A stretch of DNA of 64,000 bases from Olsenella sp. An290 (GTDB lineage Bacteria > Actinomycetota > Coriobacteriia > Coriobacteriales > Atopobiaceae): assembly GCF_002159535.1 (NCBI RefSeq), contig NZ_NFIU01000002.1, forward strand, positions 124,001 through 188,000. The letters are read 5' to 3'. How positions within the stretch are numbered: position 1 is the stretch's first letter; each line of letters starts with the position of its first letter. The notes beneath the pieces were generated by a model. The model searched no databases and had not been told where the DNA came from. It saw nothing but the letters and a program-made list of their open reading frames with translations. Below are positions 44,520 through 53,599 of the stretch, in pieces. The position numbers and the translations under genes were made by a program.

Positions 44520-46317
44520 GGGCGTCCTCCCCTCTCGTCTGGGAATCGGCGATGGCACGGTAGGTGGGGCAGCGCTCCATGAGCTCGTCGTGGGTTCCCA
44601 GGCCCACGACCTCGCCGTCCTTCAGGACCACGATCTGGTCCGCGTCGTGGATGGTGCTCACGCGCTGGGCGATGATGAGCGTCGCGGCGTCGGTGAGCTC
44701 GCCGGAGAGCGCGCGCCGCAGGGCCGCGTCGGTCTTGTAGTCGAGCGCGGAGAACGAGTCGTCGAAGACGTAGAGGTCCGCCTTGCGCACGAGTGCGCGG
44801 GCGATGGCCAGGCGCTGGCGCTGGCCGCCCGAGAAGTTCGTGCCGCCCTGGGCCACGCGCGTGCCGAGCCCGTCGGCGAGCTCGCGGACGAACCCTCCCT
44901 GCGCGACCTCGAGCGCGTGCCAGAGGCGCTCGTCGGAGGCGTCGGCGTCGCCGTGGCGCAGGTTCTCGGCAATGGTGCCCGAGAAGAGCCATGCCTTCTG
45001 CGGGACGTAGGCGATGCGCCGGCGGAGGTCCTCCTGGGCAAGGCGGCGCACGTCGACGCCCTCGAAGGTGAGGCTGCCCGCCGTGACGTCGTTGAAGCGC
45101 AGGAGCACCTTGGCAATCGTGGACTTGCCGGAGCCGGTGTTGCCGATGATGGCCGTCACCTGGCCGCGGCGCAGCGAGAACGAGATGTCGTGCAGGGTGT
45201 CCTCATCGGCGTCCGAGAAGCGCAGGCCCACGTGGTCGAAGCGCGCCACCTCCCCCGCCCGGCCCGTCCCGTCGGCGGGGGCCAGGCGCGCCGGCGAGGC
45301 GTCGTCGGCGATCTCGGGCTCGGTGGAGAGGACCTCCGCCGCGCGCGTGAGGCAGGCGAGCGCGCGGGGGACCTGAAGGATCGCGAACTGCGCCATCATC
45401 ATGAAGATCATGATGAGCATGGCGTACTCGATGAGGGCGCTGATCGAGCCGATCTGCATGGCGTGGGCGCCCACGCGGTCGGCGCCGAACCACATGATCG
45501 TGGCCTCGACGACGTTCATGAGGAAAAACGTCATGGAGTCGGTGAGCGCAAAGACCACGTTCACGCGGATGGCGTTGGACGCGTACTCGGAGAACGTCTC
45601 GTCGAGGCGGCCCCGCTCGTGCGCCTCCTTGCCGAAGGCGCGAATCACGCGCACGCCCGTGATGGACTCGCGCAGCCGCGTGTTCATGTTGTCGATGAAG
45701 CCCTGAAGGCGCGTGAAGATGGGCGCGGACCTGGCCACCGCCGCCGCGGAGATCGCGATGATCGCCACCGTCACGGCCAGGAGCACCCAGCCCATGACCG
45801 CGTCCGTGGAGAAGGCCAGCGCCACCGAGATGACGCACATGATGGGCACCGGGAAGATCATGAGGATGGACATGAGGAGCGTCTGCTGGACCACGTTGGC
45901 GTCCGAGAGCGTGCGCGTGATCATGGAGCCCGTGCCGAACGCGTTGAAGTCCGAGCCCGAGTACGCAAGCGACGCGTCGTAGATTCGCAGGCGCAGGTCG
46001 CGGCCCACCTTGGCGCACAGGCGCGAGGCGAGAAACACCGAGGTGATGTAGCCGCCCGAGCCCAGGAGCGCCGCGAAGAGCATCGCGACGCCGTGACCCA
46101 TGAGGGCGCTCATGTCGCGCGAGTTCACGGCAACGTTGACCATGGCCGAGAGCTGCGTGGGGATGAAGAGCATGCCGCACATGTCGCAGATCGAGGTGAA
46201 GAGGATGGCGGTGAGCAGGCCCTTGTACGGGGCCATGAGGGACAGCAGCAGCCGGGCCGAGGTGCGCTTGCTATAGTCGCGCCGGGGCCGTTCGTGCGCG
46301 GTCGTTCGTCTGGTCAC
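44512..46317 (-). CDS. ABC exporter half, subunit A with non-canonical Walker B
   Basis: 601 residues with six helices and an ATPase domain: Walker A GNTGSGKST, signature FSGGQRQRL, and Walker B LYVFDDSFSALD. Aspartate replaces the catalytic glutamate after the Walker B aspartate, and the H-loop position reads IAQRVST with glutamine instead of histidine. This is the degenerate half seen in heterodimeric exporters such as TmrAB or LmrCD. Its ATG overlaps the marR stop as ATGA (46314-46317). Confidence 0.93.
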   Translation of the reverse strand: MTRRTTAHERPRRDYSKRTSARLLLSLMAPYKGLLTAILFTSICDMCGMLFIPTQLSAMVNVAVNSRDMSALMGHGVAMLFAALLGSGGYITSVFLASRLCAKVGRDLRLRIYDASLAYSGSDFNAFGTGSMITRTLSDANVVQQTLLMSILMIFPVPIMCVISVALAFSTDAVMGWVLLAVTVAIIAISAAAVARSAPIFTRLQGFIDNMNTRLRESITGVRVIRAFGKEAHERGRLDETFSEYASNAIRVNVVFALTDSMTFFLMNVVEATIMWFGADRVGAHAMQIGSISALIEYAMLIMIFMMMAQFAILQVPRALACLTRAAEVLSTEPEIADDASPARLAPADGTGRAGEVARFDHVGLRFSDADEDTLHDISFSLRRGQVTAIIGNTGSGKSTIAKVLLRFNDVTAGSLTFEGVDVRRLAQEDLRRRIAYVPQKAWLFSGTIAENLRHGDADASDERLWHALEVAQGGFVRELADGLGTRVAQGGTNFSGGQRQRLAIARALVRKADLYVFDDSFSALDYKTDAALRRALSGELTDAATLIIAQRVSTIHDADQIVVLKDGEVVGLGTHDELMERCPTYRAIADSQTRGEDAHA

Positions 46318-46781
46318 TCGGTTGCTCCCCTCTCTGCGAGCCGTGCTCTCTCGTGGTCGATCGCGCGGGCGTAGGCGTCTGCCAGGCGCAGGAACTCCGC
46401 GCGCTCGTCCGGCGTCAGCGTGGCGAACGCCCGCTCCTCGGCCTCGATGGCCGGGACGATGCGCTCGTCGGCGAAGGTCCGCCCGGCGGGCGTGAGCAGG
46501 ACCGTCTTTGCGCGGCGGTCCCCCTCCGCGGACGCGAGCGCCACGAGGCCCTTTGCCTCGAGCGCCTTGAGCGCGGAGTTGACGGTCTGGCGCGAGTACG
46601 AGAACTCGTCGGCGATGCGCGCCTGCGTGGCGCTGCCACCCGAGACCTCAATCGCGTAGAGAATCCAGTACGCCGTCTCCGAGAGCCCGCAGCCGCGCGC
46701 GAGCTCGTAGTAGACCTTGTCCGTCTTCTGGTAGAGGGCATCGAGCGCGCGGACGCTCGCGACCTCGGCCTTGTCCGTCAT
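46314..46781 (-). CDS. MarR-family regulator
   Basis: 155 residues with a winged helix: helix-turn-helix around TQARIADEFSYSRQTVNSAL and a wing ALASAEGDRRAKTVLLTPAG. It is first in an operon with the two ABC subunits and is likely their repressor. A palindrome overlaps its own promoter, consistent with autorepression relieved by an exported ligand. Confidence 0.93.
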   Translation of the reverse strand: MTDKAEVASVRALDALYQKTDKVYYELARGCGLSETAYWILYAIEVSGGSATQARIADEFSYSRQTVNSALKALEAKGLVALASAEGDRRAKTVLLTPAGRTFADERIVPAIEAEERAFATLTPDERAEFLRLADAYARAIDHERARLAERGATE

Positions 46782-46820
46782 GTGCCGTCCCCCGTCCGGT
46801 CCGTCCGGTTGCGGGAGGAC

Positions 46821-46849
46821 AGACTAGTCCGATTTCGGATTGTTGTCAA
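46821..46849 (-). promoter_or_regulatory. Promoter and candidate MarR operator
   Basis: Minus strand TTGACA (46844-46849), 17-base spacer and TAGTCT (46821-46826) form a near-consensus promoter. The spacer holds the inverted repeat TCCGA-AA-TCGGA (46828-46839). A regulator bound there would block RNA polymerase. Confidence 0.75.
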
Positions 46850-46946
46850 GGAGGCGAGAAGGACGGCCGCGCGGGACGGGTTGGCGCGGGGGAGGCGGGC
46901 GGCCGCGCGCAGGAGGCGGTTGGCGCGGAGACGCCGCGGCGCGCAG

Positions 46947-47329
46947 AGCGTGACTTCGAGCGAGCTTGTGCGGAAAACTCACTCGAAGGCACGTTTTTCT
47001 CGCCAGAAGCGTGACTTTGAGCGAGCTTTCCCACTCAGCTCGCGCAAAGTCACACTTTCGGGGCTGAAAGCGTGACTTCGAGCGAGCTCACACGGCAAGC
47101 TCGTTCAAGATCACGTTCTTCTCGCCCGAAGCGTGAGCTAGAGCGAGCTGGCACAGATACCTCACAAGAGATAACGCCCGCCAGCCAAAGTGTGACTTCG
47201 AGCGAGCTTTGCGGCCCGCCTCACTCAAAGTCACGGTTGCGACGCGGAAAGCGTGATTCTGAGTGAGCTGGCGCGGATAGCTCGCTCAAAGTCACGCATG
47301 CGGCCCCAAAAGCGTGACTTTGAGCGAGT
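46947..47329. repeat. Array of six hairpins plus one half-unit (GTGACTTnGAGCGAGCT)
   Basis: Left arms close to GCGTGACTTCGAGCGAGCT occur at about 46947, 47008, 47069, 47130, 47189, 47250 and 47311, a period of 59-61 bases. The first six are each followed after 7-12 bases by a right arm resembling AGCTCGCTCAAAGTCACGC; the fourth right arm is degraded and the seventh is missing. Arms vary at a few positions. No protein is encoded. It lies between the cspA terminator and the MarR promoter. Confidence 0.88.
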
Positions 47330-47360
47330 CTCCTTGAACGAGTCCCTGAAGACAAAAGAA

Positions 47361-47384
47361 GGGGCCCGCGTCTCCGCGGGCCCC
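47361..47384 (-). terminator. Intrinsic terminator of cspA
   Basis: GGGGCCCGCG pairs with CGCGGGCCCC around a short loop; on the minus strand TTCTTTTG follows. Confidence 0.88.
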
Positions 47385-47407
47385 CAAGTCGCCATGTTCG
47401 CTAAAGC

Positions 47408-47611
47408 TTAGAGCTTGCGGACGTTGGAAGCCTGGAGCTTGCCGTTCTGGCCGGTCGTGACGTCGAACTCGACAGCCTGGCCCTCGTCCAGCGTCTTGAA
47501 GCCGTCCATCTGAATCTCGGAGTAGTGAACGAACAGGTCGTCCCCATCCTCACGGGAGATGAAGCCGTAGCCCTTGTCCGGATTGAACCACTTAACAGTA
47601 CCCTGAGCCAT
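47408..47611 (-). CDS. cspA: Cold-shock protein
   Basis: 67 residues, [18 protein letters not shown] with RNP1 KGYGFI and RNP2 DLFVHY. A single-stranded nucleic-acid chaperone. The start at 47611 follows GAAAGGCACGAC; a longer in-frame start would read into the leader. The long intergenic leader upstream may contribute to cold regulation, but no cold box was recognised. Confidence 0.97.
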   Translation of the reverse strand: MAQGTVKWFNPDKGYGFISREDGDDLFVHYSEIQMDGFKTLDEGQAVEFDVTTGQNGKLQASNVRKL

Positions 47612-47919
47612 GTCGTGCCTTTCTTTCTCTGCCCCGCGGGGCAAAAGCTGCGCTTGCGCGCGATACCCGTGGCCGAAAAGCCACAAGGGGTATGTTACCC
47701 CGAAACCCTCGTCTCAACCACCAGAATCCGTTGAGGGGGAAATCGAGACCGGTGGGCAGGGTTACACAAGACGTACGGGAGGCACACGGCCCCGCAGCCT
47801 GCAGAAACCTCTGCACGGACGGAATCCGTGCATGCTGACCTCGCATGAATTGCCCGGCGGGGGCCGGCGGCGGGCCGCGCGGCGGAACGCGCAGGCGGCG
47901 CCGCGGGCAGAAACTGCGC

Positions 47920-47970
47920 CGAGTGCGCGCCCGAGAAACCCATCGAGCGCGCACTCGACGCGTTTCTCGG
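47920..47970. repeat. Interleaved palindrome pair (pseudoknot-capable)
   Basis: Arm 1 CGAGTGCGCGC (47920-47930) pairs with 47947-47957, and arm 2 CCGAGAAAC (47931-47939) pairs with 47962-47970. The order is arm1-arm2-arm1'-arm2', so the stems either form a pseudoknot or exclude one another. The rest of 47612-48076 contains no gene I can support. Confidence 0.6.
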
Positions 47971-48076
47971 CAAGGGCAGGGGCGGGGCCCATGGCCGCAG
48001 CCGCAGGGGCGCCGCCGGCAACCGGTACGGCTACAATCTGAGGGCGTAACGACCCACGGACGGAGCGGAGGCCATC

Positions 48077-48583
48077 GTGAGGGAATCGAGGAACTTCTGG
48101 ATCGCGTTCGCCCTCCTCTGCGGCGCCGCCGCGCTCGACGTGGCCAATCCCTGCGTCGGCGTCCTCGCCCTCCTCCACCTGGCCCTGGCGCTCGCCGCCC
48201 TCCTGGGGTACCGCACCATGCGCCGGCGCGCCCGTACGCTGCGCGACGGCTCCCCCGCCCTCAGTCGGGAGCGCGAGCTTGGCGGAGCCGAGGGCGAGCG
48301 CCTCGCGCGCGAGAAGATCCGTCGGACCGTCAGCGTCATGAGCCGTACCTACCTGGGCTTCTGCTCCATCCTCACGATCTGCGTCGCGGTGGCCACGTGC
48401 CTGCTCACGATGCTCGGCCTGGACCCCGTGCACGGCGGCGCGACGATGCTGCCCGTGCAGCTCGCGCCCCTCGACGCGGCGCTCGACCTCTGGGCGCTCT
48501 CGGCCGTCATGAGCGTCGCCGCGGCGGTGCTCCTCACGGTAGCCGGCGGCGACGTGCGCCGCTGGCTGCACAGCCTCCCCTAG
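48077..48583 (+). CDS. Integral membrane protein, unknown
   Basis: 168 residues with about four hydrophobic segments (near 8-25, 27-45, 95-115 and 140-160) and a charged loop in the middle. I do not recognise a family. The GTG start follows GCGGAGGCC. It stands alone between cspA and a convergent release-factor-like gene. Confidence 0.7.
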   Translation: MRESRNFWIAFALLCGAAALDVANPCVGVLALLHLALALAALLGYRTMRRRARTLRDGSPALSRERELGGAEGERLAREKIRRTVSVMSRTYLGFCSILTICVAVATCLLTMLGLDPVHGGATMLPVQLAPLDAALDLWALSAVMSVAAAVLLTVAGGDVRRWLHSLP

Positions 48584-48641
48584 GGACCAAGCGCGGCGGG
48601 CGAGAAGGACCGCGCGCCCTCACCGCGCGCCAGCCGCGCTC

Positions 48642-49019
48642 CTACTCCCCCTCCACGCGGCGGCGCAGCCGCTTGACCTCGCCCCTCGAGCGCTTGGCCT
48701 CGAGCCGGCGACGGCGCTGCCCCGCCGGCACGCGCGTCTTCTTGCGCGGGCGCGGCGGCCGGGCGCGCAGGCGGCACGCCTCGAGGATCTTCTCGAGGCA
48801 GCGCTCCCGGTTCTGGAGCTGGCTGCGCCGCTCGCGCGACACCACCACGATTCCCGTGGGGACGTGGCGCATCCGCACCGCGGAGTCGGTCGTGTTGACG
48901 CCCTGGCCGCCGGGGCCGGTCGCGCGGAAGACCTGGACCTCGCAGTCGCGCGCGAGCTCCTCGGGGCTCATCCGCGCAAACGCGGCGTAGTCGCGGTATG
49001 TCAGCTTCCTCTCATCCAT
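48642..49019 (-). CDS. GGQ-domain release-factor-like protein (ArfB/PrfH type)
   Basis: 125 residues. It has only the peptidyl-hydrolase domain of class I release factors, with [20 protein letters not shown] and [12 protein letters not shown]. There is no codon-recognition domain. The C-terminal 50 residues are strongly basic, like the ArfB tail that probes the empty mRNA channel. It probably releases peptides from stalled ribosomes. Which subfamily it belongs to is uncertain. Confidence 0.85.
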   Translation of the reverse strand: MDERKLTYRDYAAFARMSPEELARDCEVQVFRATGPGGQGVNTTDSAVRMRHVPTGIVVVSRERRSQLQNRERCLEKILEACRLRARPPRPRKKTRVPAGQRRRRLEAKRSRGEVKRLRRRVEGE

Positions 49020-49106
49020 GCGCCCACTCTACCAGACCCCCCGGACACCGCGTCCGATGCCCTATCATGAGGGGCCCATACGACCGCTCGCAGGCAAGGA
49101 CTCCCC

Positions 49107-51239
49107 ATGGCCCTCATCCCGATAGTCGCGCTCGCGCTCGTCATCGCCTCCGTCGCCCTCCGCGCCCGGCGGCAGGGCGCGCCGCGTCCCGGCACCCCGC
49201 GCGTCTCCACCCTCTGCTGGGCGTCCCTGCCGGCGCTTCCCCTCGCGCTCGCCGCGGCATGGTGCGCGCTCGGCCTCTACGAGGGCGGGCCCGCCGAGCT
49301 CCTCGCGCTCGCGGCGGCGTCCCTGCTCGCGCACGGGACCGCGCTCGGCCGGGACGCCCTGCGTGCCCGCCTCGACGCGTGGGCGCAGGCCGGAGGCGTC
49401 CCCCTCCCCCTCGCGCACGCCCTTCTCGCCACGGTCGCGGTCCTCGCCTGCTGCGCGCTCGGGCTTCTCGCGCTCGAGCTCCCCTACAACGCCGAGGCCC
49501 TCGGAATCGCGCCCTGGTTCGCGCTCATCGAGGGCACCCTCATCCTGCTGGCCCTTCTCGCGCTCTACTTTCTGGCGCAGCGGTCGGGGGCGGGCCTCGC
49601 CCTGGGCGTGGCCGCCTGCTGGCTCGTCGGCCTGGCGCAGTTCTTCGTCGCCGCCTTCAAGGGGACGGCCATCCTCCCCAACGACCTCTTCGCCCTGGGC
49701 ACCGCGGCCGCGGTGAGCGGGAGCTACGTCTACGCCGTGGACGGGCAGGTCGTGCTCGGCCTGGCCTGCGTGGCGCTCGCCGGGGGAATTGCCTCGACGG
49801 CCTTCAGGGCCCCCGCGCCCGGCGGCGCCGCCACCCGCGCCCGGCGGGCCCGGGGCGTCTGCGCCAACCTCGCCGGCGGCGCGCTCGCCGCGGGCGCGCT
49901 CGCGCTTCTCGTGACCGTGCCCAGCTTCACCGGCACGCTCGGGGTGGGCATGGACTACTGGTTCACGCTCGACTTCTACCGCCAGCAGGGCATGCTCACC
50001 ACCTTTGTCGCCATTGCCCAGGACATGCGGATCGACGTCCCCGAGGGCTACGACGAGCAGGACGCCCGCGCGCTCGAGGCCGAGCTCGCGAGCACCTACG
50101 ACGAGACCCTCGGCGCCACCCCCGCCCGCGAGGCGGCGCGGCGGCAGTTCTCCGAGAGCGCGCCGTCCATCGTCTGCGTGATGAACGAGACCTTCTCCGA
50201 CCTCTCCGCCTTCCGCGGCGAGGCCTGGGGCTATGCCGGCACGACGGCCCTGGACGGGCTCGCCGGGACGCTCGCGCGCGGGCGTGCGAACGTCTCGGTG
50301 CTCGGCGGCGGCACCTGCAACTCGGAGTTCGAGTTCCTCACGGGCGTCCCGCTCGCCTACGTGGGGGACGGCAAGTACCCCTACCAGATCTACGACCTCA
50401 CGGGGACCCCGAGCCTCGCGCGCCAGCTCTCCGAGCTCGGCTACGACACCACCGCCATCCACCCCAACCTCGCGAGCAACTGGAGCCGCGACGAGGTCTA
50501 CCGCACGATGGGCTTTGACCGCTTCCTCTCCATCGACGACTTCGAGGGCGCGCCTACCTTCCACAGCGGTGTCACCGACGAAGCGACCTACGACAAGGTC
50601 CTCGAGCTCCTGCGCTCCGAGGACGCGCCGCAGTTCGTCTTTGACGTGACGATGCAGAACCACTCGGCGTACGACCAGGGCAACATCGCGCCCGAGCTCC
50701 TTGGCGGCTATTCCGTGGACGGCTTTGGCGCCTACGACAACGGGCAGCTCAACGAGTACCTCGCGTGCATCGAGTCCTCGGAGCGCGCGCTCGCCGACTT
50801 CGTCGCGGCGCTCGCGGAGCTCGACCGCCCGGTGGTCCTCGTCTTCTTTGGGGACCACCAGCCCTACCTCTCGACCGCGCTCAACGGCACCCTCTTCCCC
50901 GAGGAGGACCGGACCTCGCTCGAGCACAACCTCCGCACCCACCAGACCGAGTACCTCGTCTGGGCGAACTACGACGTCAGCGGCCATGACGGGCCCGTGG
51001 AGGCGGACACGAGCCTCCCCTTCCTCGCCGCGTCCACGCTGCACGCCGTCGGCGCGCCGCTCACGGACTTCCAGCGCGCCGCGCTCGTCGCGCACGAGGA
51101 GATGCCCTCGCTCAGCCTCGTGGGCGTGCAGGACGCCACGGGCGCCTGGCACCCGCTCGACGCCGCGGACGACCTCCCCGCGCGCTTCGACGAGCTCGCG
51201 CGCGTCACGTACCTGGAGTTTGCGAGCAAGGTGGAGTAG
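49107..51239 (+). CDS. LtaS-like sulfatase-fold phosphoglycerol transferase, copy 1
   Basis: 710 residues. Six or so membrane helices fill the first 300 residues. The extracellular sulfatase domain (about 350-680) has the metal glutamate in MNETFSDLS, the catalytic threonine in GGGTCNSEFEFLTG, and FFGDHQPYLS with metal ligands. The family transfers glycerol-phosphate to build lipoteichoic-acid-like polymers or to decorate glycans. It is the first of two tandem paralogues. A TATCAT box at 49063-49068 is shared with the second copy. Confidence 0.9.
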   Translation: MALIPIVALALVIASVALRARRQGAPRPGTPRVSTLCWASLPALPLALAAAWCALGLYEGGPAELLALAAASLLAHGTALGRDALRARLDAWAQAGGVPLPLAHALLATVAVLACCALGLLALELPYNAEALGIAPWFALIEGTLILLALLALYFLAQRSGAGLALGVAACWLVGLAQFFVAAFKGTAILPNDLFALGTAAAVSGSYVYAVDGQVVLGLACVALAGGIASTAFRAPAPGGAATRARRARGVCANLAGGALAAGALALLVTVPSFTGTLGVGMDYWFTLDFYRQQGMLTTFVAIAQDMRIDVPEGYDEQDARALEAELASTYDETLGATPAREAARRQFSESAPSIVCVMNETFSDLSAFRGEAWGYAGTTALDGLAGTLARGRANVSVLGGGTCNSEFEFLTGVPLAYVGDGKYPYQIYDLTGTPSLARQLSELGYDTTAIHPNLASNWSRDEVYRTMGFDRFLSIDDFEGAPTFHSGVTDEATYDKVLELLRSEDAPQFVFDVTMQNHSAYDQGNIAPELLGGYSVDGFGAYDNGQLNEYLACIESSERALADFVAALAELDRPVVLVFFGDHQPYLSTALNGTLFPEEDRTSLEHNLRTHQTEYLVWANYDVSGHDGPVEADTSLPFLAASTLHAVGAPLTDFQRAALVAHEEMPSLSLVGVQDATGAWHPLDAADDLPARFDELARVTYLEFASKVE

Positions 51240-51315
51240 GGCCCGCGCCGGTCGGGCCGCGTCCTTTCCTTGGCCTATCATTAGCTTTGTGTAAGCAGCC
51301 AATCAGAGGACCTTC

Positions 51316-53433
51316 ATGACCAGCACCCTTGCCCTGCCCCTCTCAGCCATCGCCCTCATCCTGCTCGCCGGTGCGGCGCACGTCGCCCGTGAGCTCGCGC
51401 ACGGTCGCCGGCCGCGCGCCGGCACCATCGCGTGGCTCGCCGTGCCCGTGGCCGTCCTCGCCGCGCTCGGCGTGGCGTGCGGGGCGGGCCTCTACACCGG
51501 GGGCGCCCTCGAGCTTGTGCCTCCCTGCGCGACGGCGCTGCTCGCCGCCGCCTCGGCGCTCCTGAGGCAGCGCGCCCTCGATGCGCTCGAGCGCCTGGGC
51601 GAGAAGAACCCCACGGCCGCGCGCGTCGCACGGGCCGCCGTCGCCCTTGTCGCGATCGCGGGCTCGGCGGTCCTCGGGTTCCTTGCCGTCGAGCTGCCCT
51701 ACAACCCGACGGCGCTCTCCATCGCCCCCGGCTTCGCCCTCATCCAGGGCCTGCTCATAGCCGGTGCGCTCACGCTGCTCTACTTCCTCTTCCAGCGGCA
51801 CGGGGCAGGCGTCGCCCTGGGCGTGGGAGCCTGCTCGCTCATCGGGCTCGCGCAGTTCTTCGTCGCGAGCTTCAAGGCGTCCGCGATCCTGCCCAACGAC
51901 CTCTTTGTCCTGGGGACCGCCGCGGCCGTGAGCGGGGGCTACGTCTACTCCTTCGGCGCCACGGTGGCGCAGGGGCTCGCGTGCCTGCTCGCGGCCGTGG
52001 CGCTCTGCGCGCCCGTGGCGCCCGCCCGGCGCGCGAGCGGGCGCGCCGTCGTGCGCGGGGCCCTCGTCAACCTGGCCTGCGCGCTCGCGACGCTCGTGGC
52101 GCTCTGGGCCGGCGTCACCGTCCCCAGCTACTTCGACGACCTCGGCGTGGGCATGGAGTACTGGTACACGCTCGACTACTACCGGAAGCAGGGCTTCATC
52201 ACCACGTTCGTCGCCGTGGCGCAGGACCTCCCCATCGACGTCCCCGAGGGCTACGACCCCGCCACCGCCGCCGAGACCGAAGCCGCCTACGCCGCGACCT
52301 ACGACGAGACGCTCGGCGCCGCACAGGGCCGGGCGGCCGCCGAGGCGCAGTTCGCGGAGACGCGGCCGAGCGTCGTCTGCATCATGAACGAGACCTTCTC
52401 CGACCTCTCGGAGCTCGCGGGGGAGCGGTGGGGCTACACGGGCCCCAGTCGCTACCGGTCCCTCTCCGACACGCTCCTCGGCGGCTCGCTCGACGTCTCT
52501 GTCCTTGGCGGCGGCACGTGCAACACCGAGTTCGAGTTCCTCACCGGAATCCCGCTTGCCTACGTGGGCGACGGGAAGTACCCCTACTCGCTCTACGACC
52601 TCGCCGAGGCGCCGAGCCTCGCGCGCCAGTTCTCCGAGCTCGGCTACGGCACCACCGCCCTGCACCCCAACTTCCCCACCAACTGGAACCGCAACCGCGT
52701 CTACGAGGCGCTCGGGTTTGACCGGTTCCTCTCCTTCGACGCCTTCGACGGCGACCCCTGGTACCACAGCGGGGTCTCCGACGAGGCCACCTACGACAAG
52801 GTGCTCGAGGTGCTCTCGGAGAGCGACGAGCCGCAGTTCGTCTTTGACGTGACGATGCAGAACCACTCGAGCTACGACCAGAACAACCTCGGCGACGTGC
52901 CGCAGTACCACGTGGACGGCCTGAGCGACTACGACAACGCCCACCTCTCGGAGTACCTCGCGTGCATCGAGGAGTCCGACCGCGCGCTCGACGAGTTCCT
53001 GGGACGCCTGCGCGAGCTCGACCGGCCCGTCGTGGTGGTGTTCTTTGGCGACCACCAGCCCGCGCTCTCCTCGATTCTGAACGACGCGCTCTTCCCCGAC
53101 GAGGACCCCGCCTCCCACAGTGCGCGCACCTACCAGACCACCTACTTCGTCTGGGCCAACTACGACGTTGCGGGAAGCGACCAGACGGGCGCGAGCGAGA
53201 CCACGAGCCCGGCCTTCCTCGCCGCCATGGCAAAGGAGGCGATCGGGGCGCCGCTCACGGACTTCCAGAAGGCGCAGCTCGTGGCGCGCGGGGAGATGCC
53301 CGCCCTGAGCCTCCTGGGGGCGCTCGACGCCCAGGGCGCCTGGGTCGGCCTCGACGACGAGGAGGCGCTGCCGCAGGCCTTCCGGGACCTTGCGTGCATG
53401 TCCTACCTGGAGTTCGCCGAGAAGCTCGAGTAG
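51316..53433 (+). CDS. LtaS-like sulfatase-fold phosphoglycerol transferase, copy 2
   Basis: 705 residues, same architecture as its neighbour: helices in the first 300 residues, then MNETFSDLSELAG, GGGTCNTEFEFLTG, FDVTMQNHSSYDQN and FFGDHQPALS. Many stretches match the first copy, so a tandem duplication followed by divergence is clear, most visibly in the N-terminal helices. It has its own TATCAT box (51276-51281) and ribosome site GAGGA, so the copies may be expressed separately. Confidence 0.9.
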   Translation: MTSTLALPLSAIALILLAGAAHVARELAHGRRPRAGTIAWLAVPVAVLAALGVACGAGLYTGGALELVPPCATALLAAASALLRQRALDALERLGEKNPTAARVARAAVALVAIAGSAVLGFLAVELPYNPTALSIAPGFALIQGLLIAGALTLLYFLFQRHGAGVALGVGACSLIGLAQFFVASFKASAILPNDLFVLGTAAAVSGGYVYSFGATVAQGLACLLAAVALCAPVAPARRASGRAVVRGALVNLACALATLVALWAGVTVPSYFDDLGVGMEYWYTLDYYRKQGFITTFVAVAQDLPIDVPEGYDPATAAETEAAYAATYDETLGAAQGRAAAEAQFAETRPSVVCIMNETFSDLSELAGERWGYTGPSRYRSLSDTLLGGSLDVSVLGGGTCNTEFEFLTGIPLAYVGDGKYPYSLYDLAEAPSLARQFSELGYGTTALHPNFPTNWNRNRVYEALGFDRFLSFDAFDGDPWYHSGVSDEATYDKVLEVLSESDEPQFVFDVTMQNHSSYDQNNLGDVPQYHVDGLSDYDNAHLSEYLACIEESDRALDEFLGRLRELDRPVVVVFFGDHQPALSSILNDALFPDEDPASHSARTYQTTYFVWANYDVAGSDQTGASETTSPAFLAAMAKEAIGAPLTDFQKAQLVARGEMPALSLLGALDAQGAWVGLDDEEALPQAFRDLACMSYLEFAEKLE

Positions 53434-53560
53434 CGCCGGGCGAGAAGGACCGGGCCGGGCGGGGGCGTTCTTCTCGCGAAGGGCGTTCTTCTCGGCGCTC
53501 CCCTTAGGCGGCCTCTCGGCCCCCTTGGACCCTCTCCCTTGGGCACGGACCGGCGCAACG

Positions 53561-53589
53561 AAAAAGGCCAGAGCACGTATGCTCTGGCC
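53561..53589 (-). terminator. Original terminator of the tRNA-Val gene, now displaced
   Basis: GGCCAGAGCA pairs perfectly with TGCTCTGGCC around a four-base loop, with five T residues after it on the minus strand. It lies just beyond the tRNA 3'-end remnant at 53600, so before integration it would have ended the tRNA-Val transcript. Confidence 0.75.
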
Positions 53590-53599
53590 TCGTCATGTA

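Noticed and set aside
46947-47329. CRISPR array
   Set aside because: Units are inverted-repeat hairpins with variable arms; there are no constant repeats with unique spacers and no cas genes.
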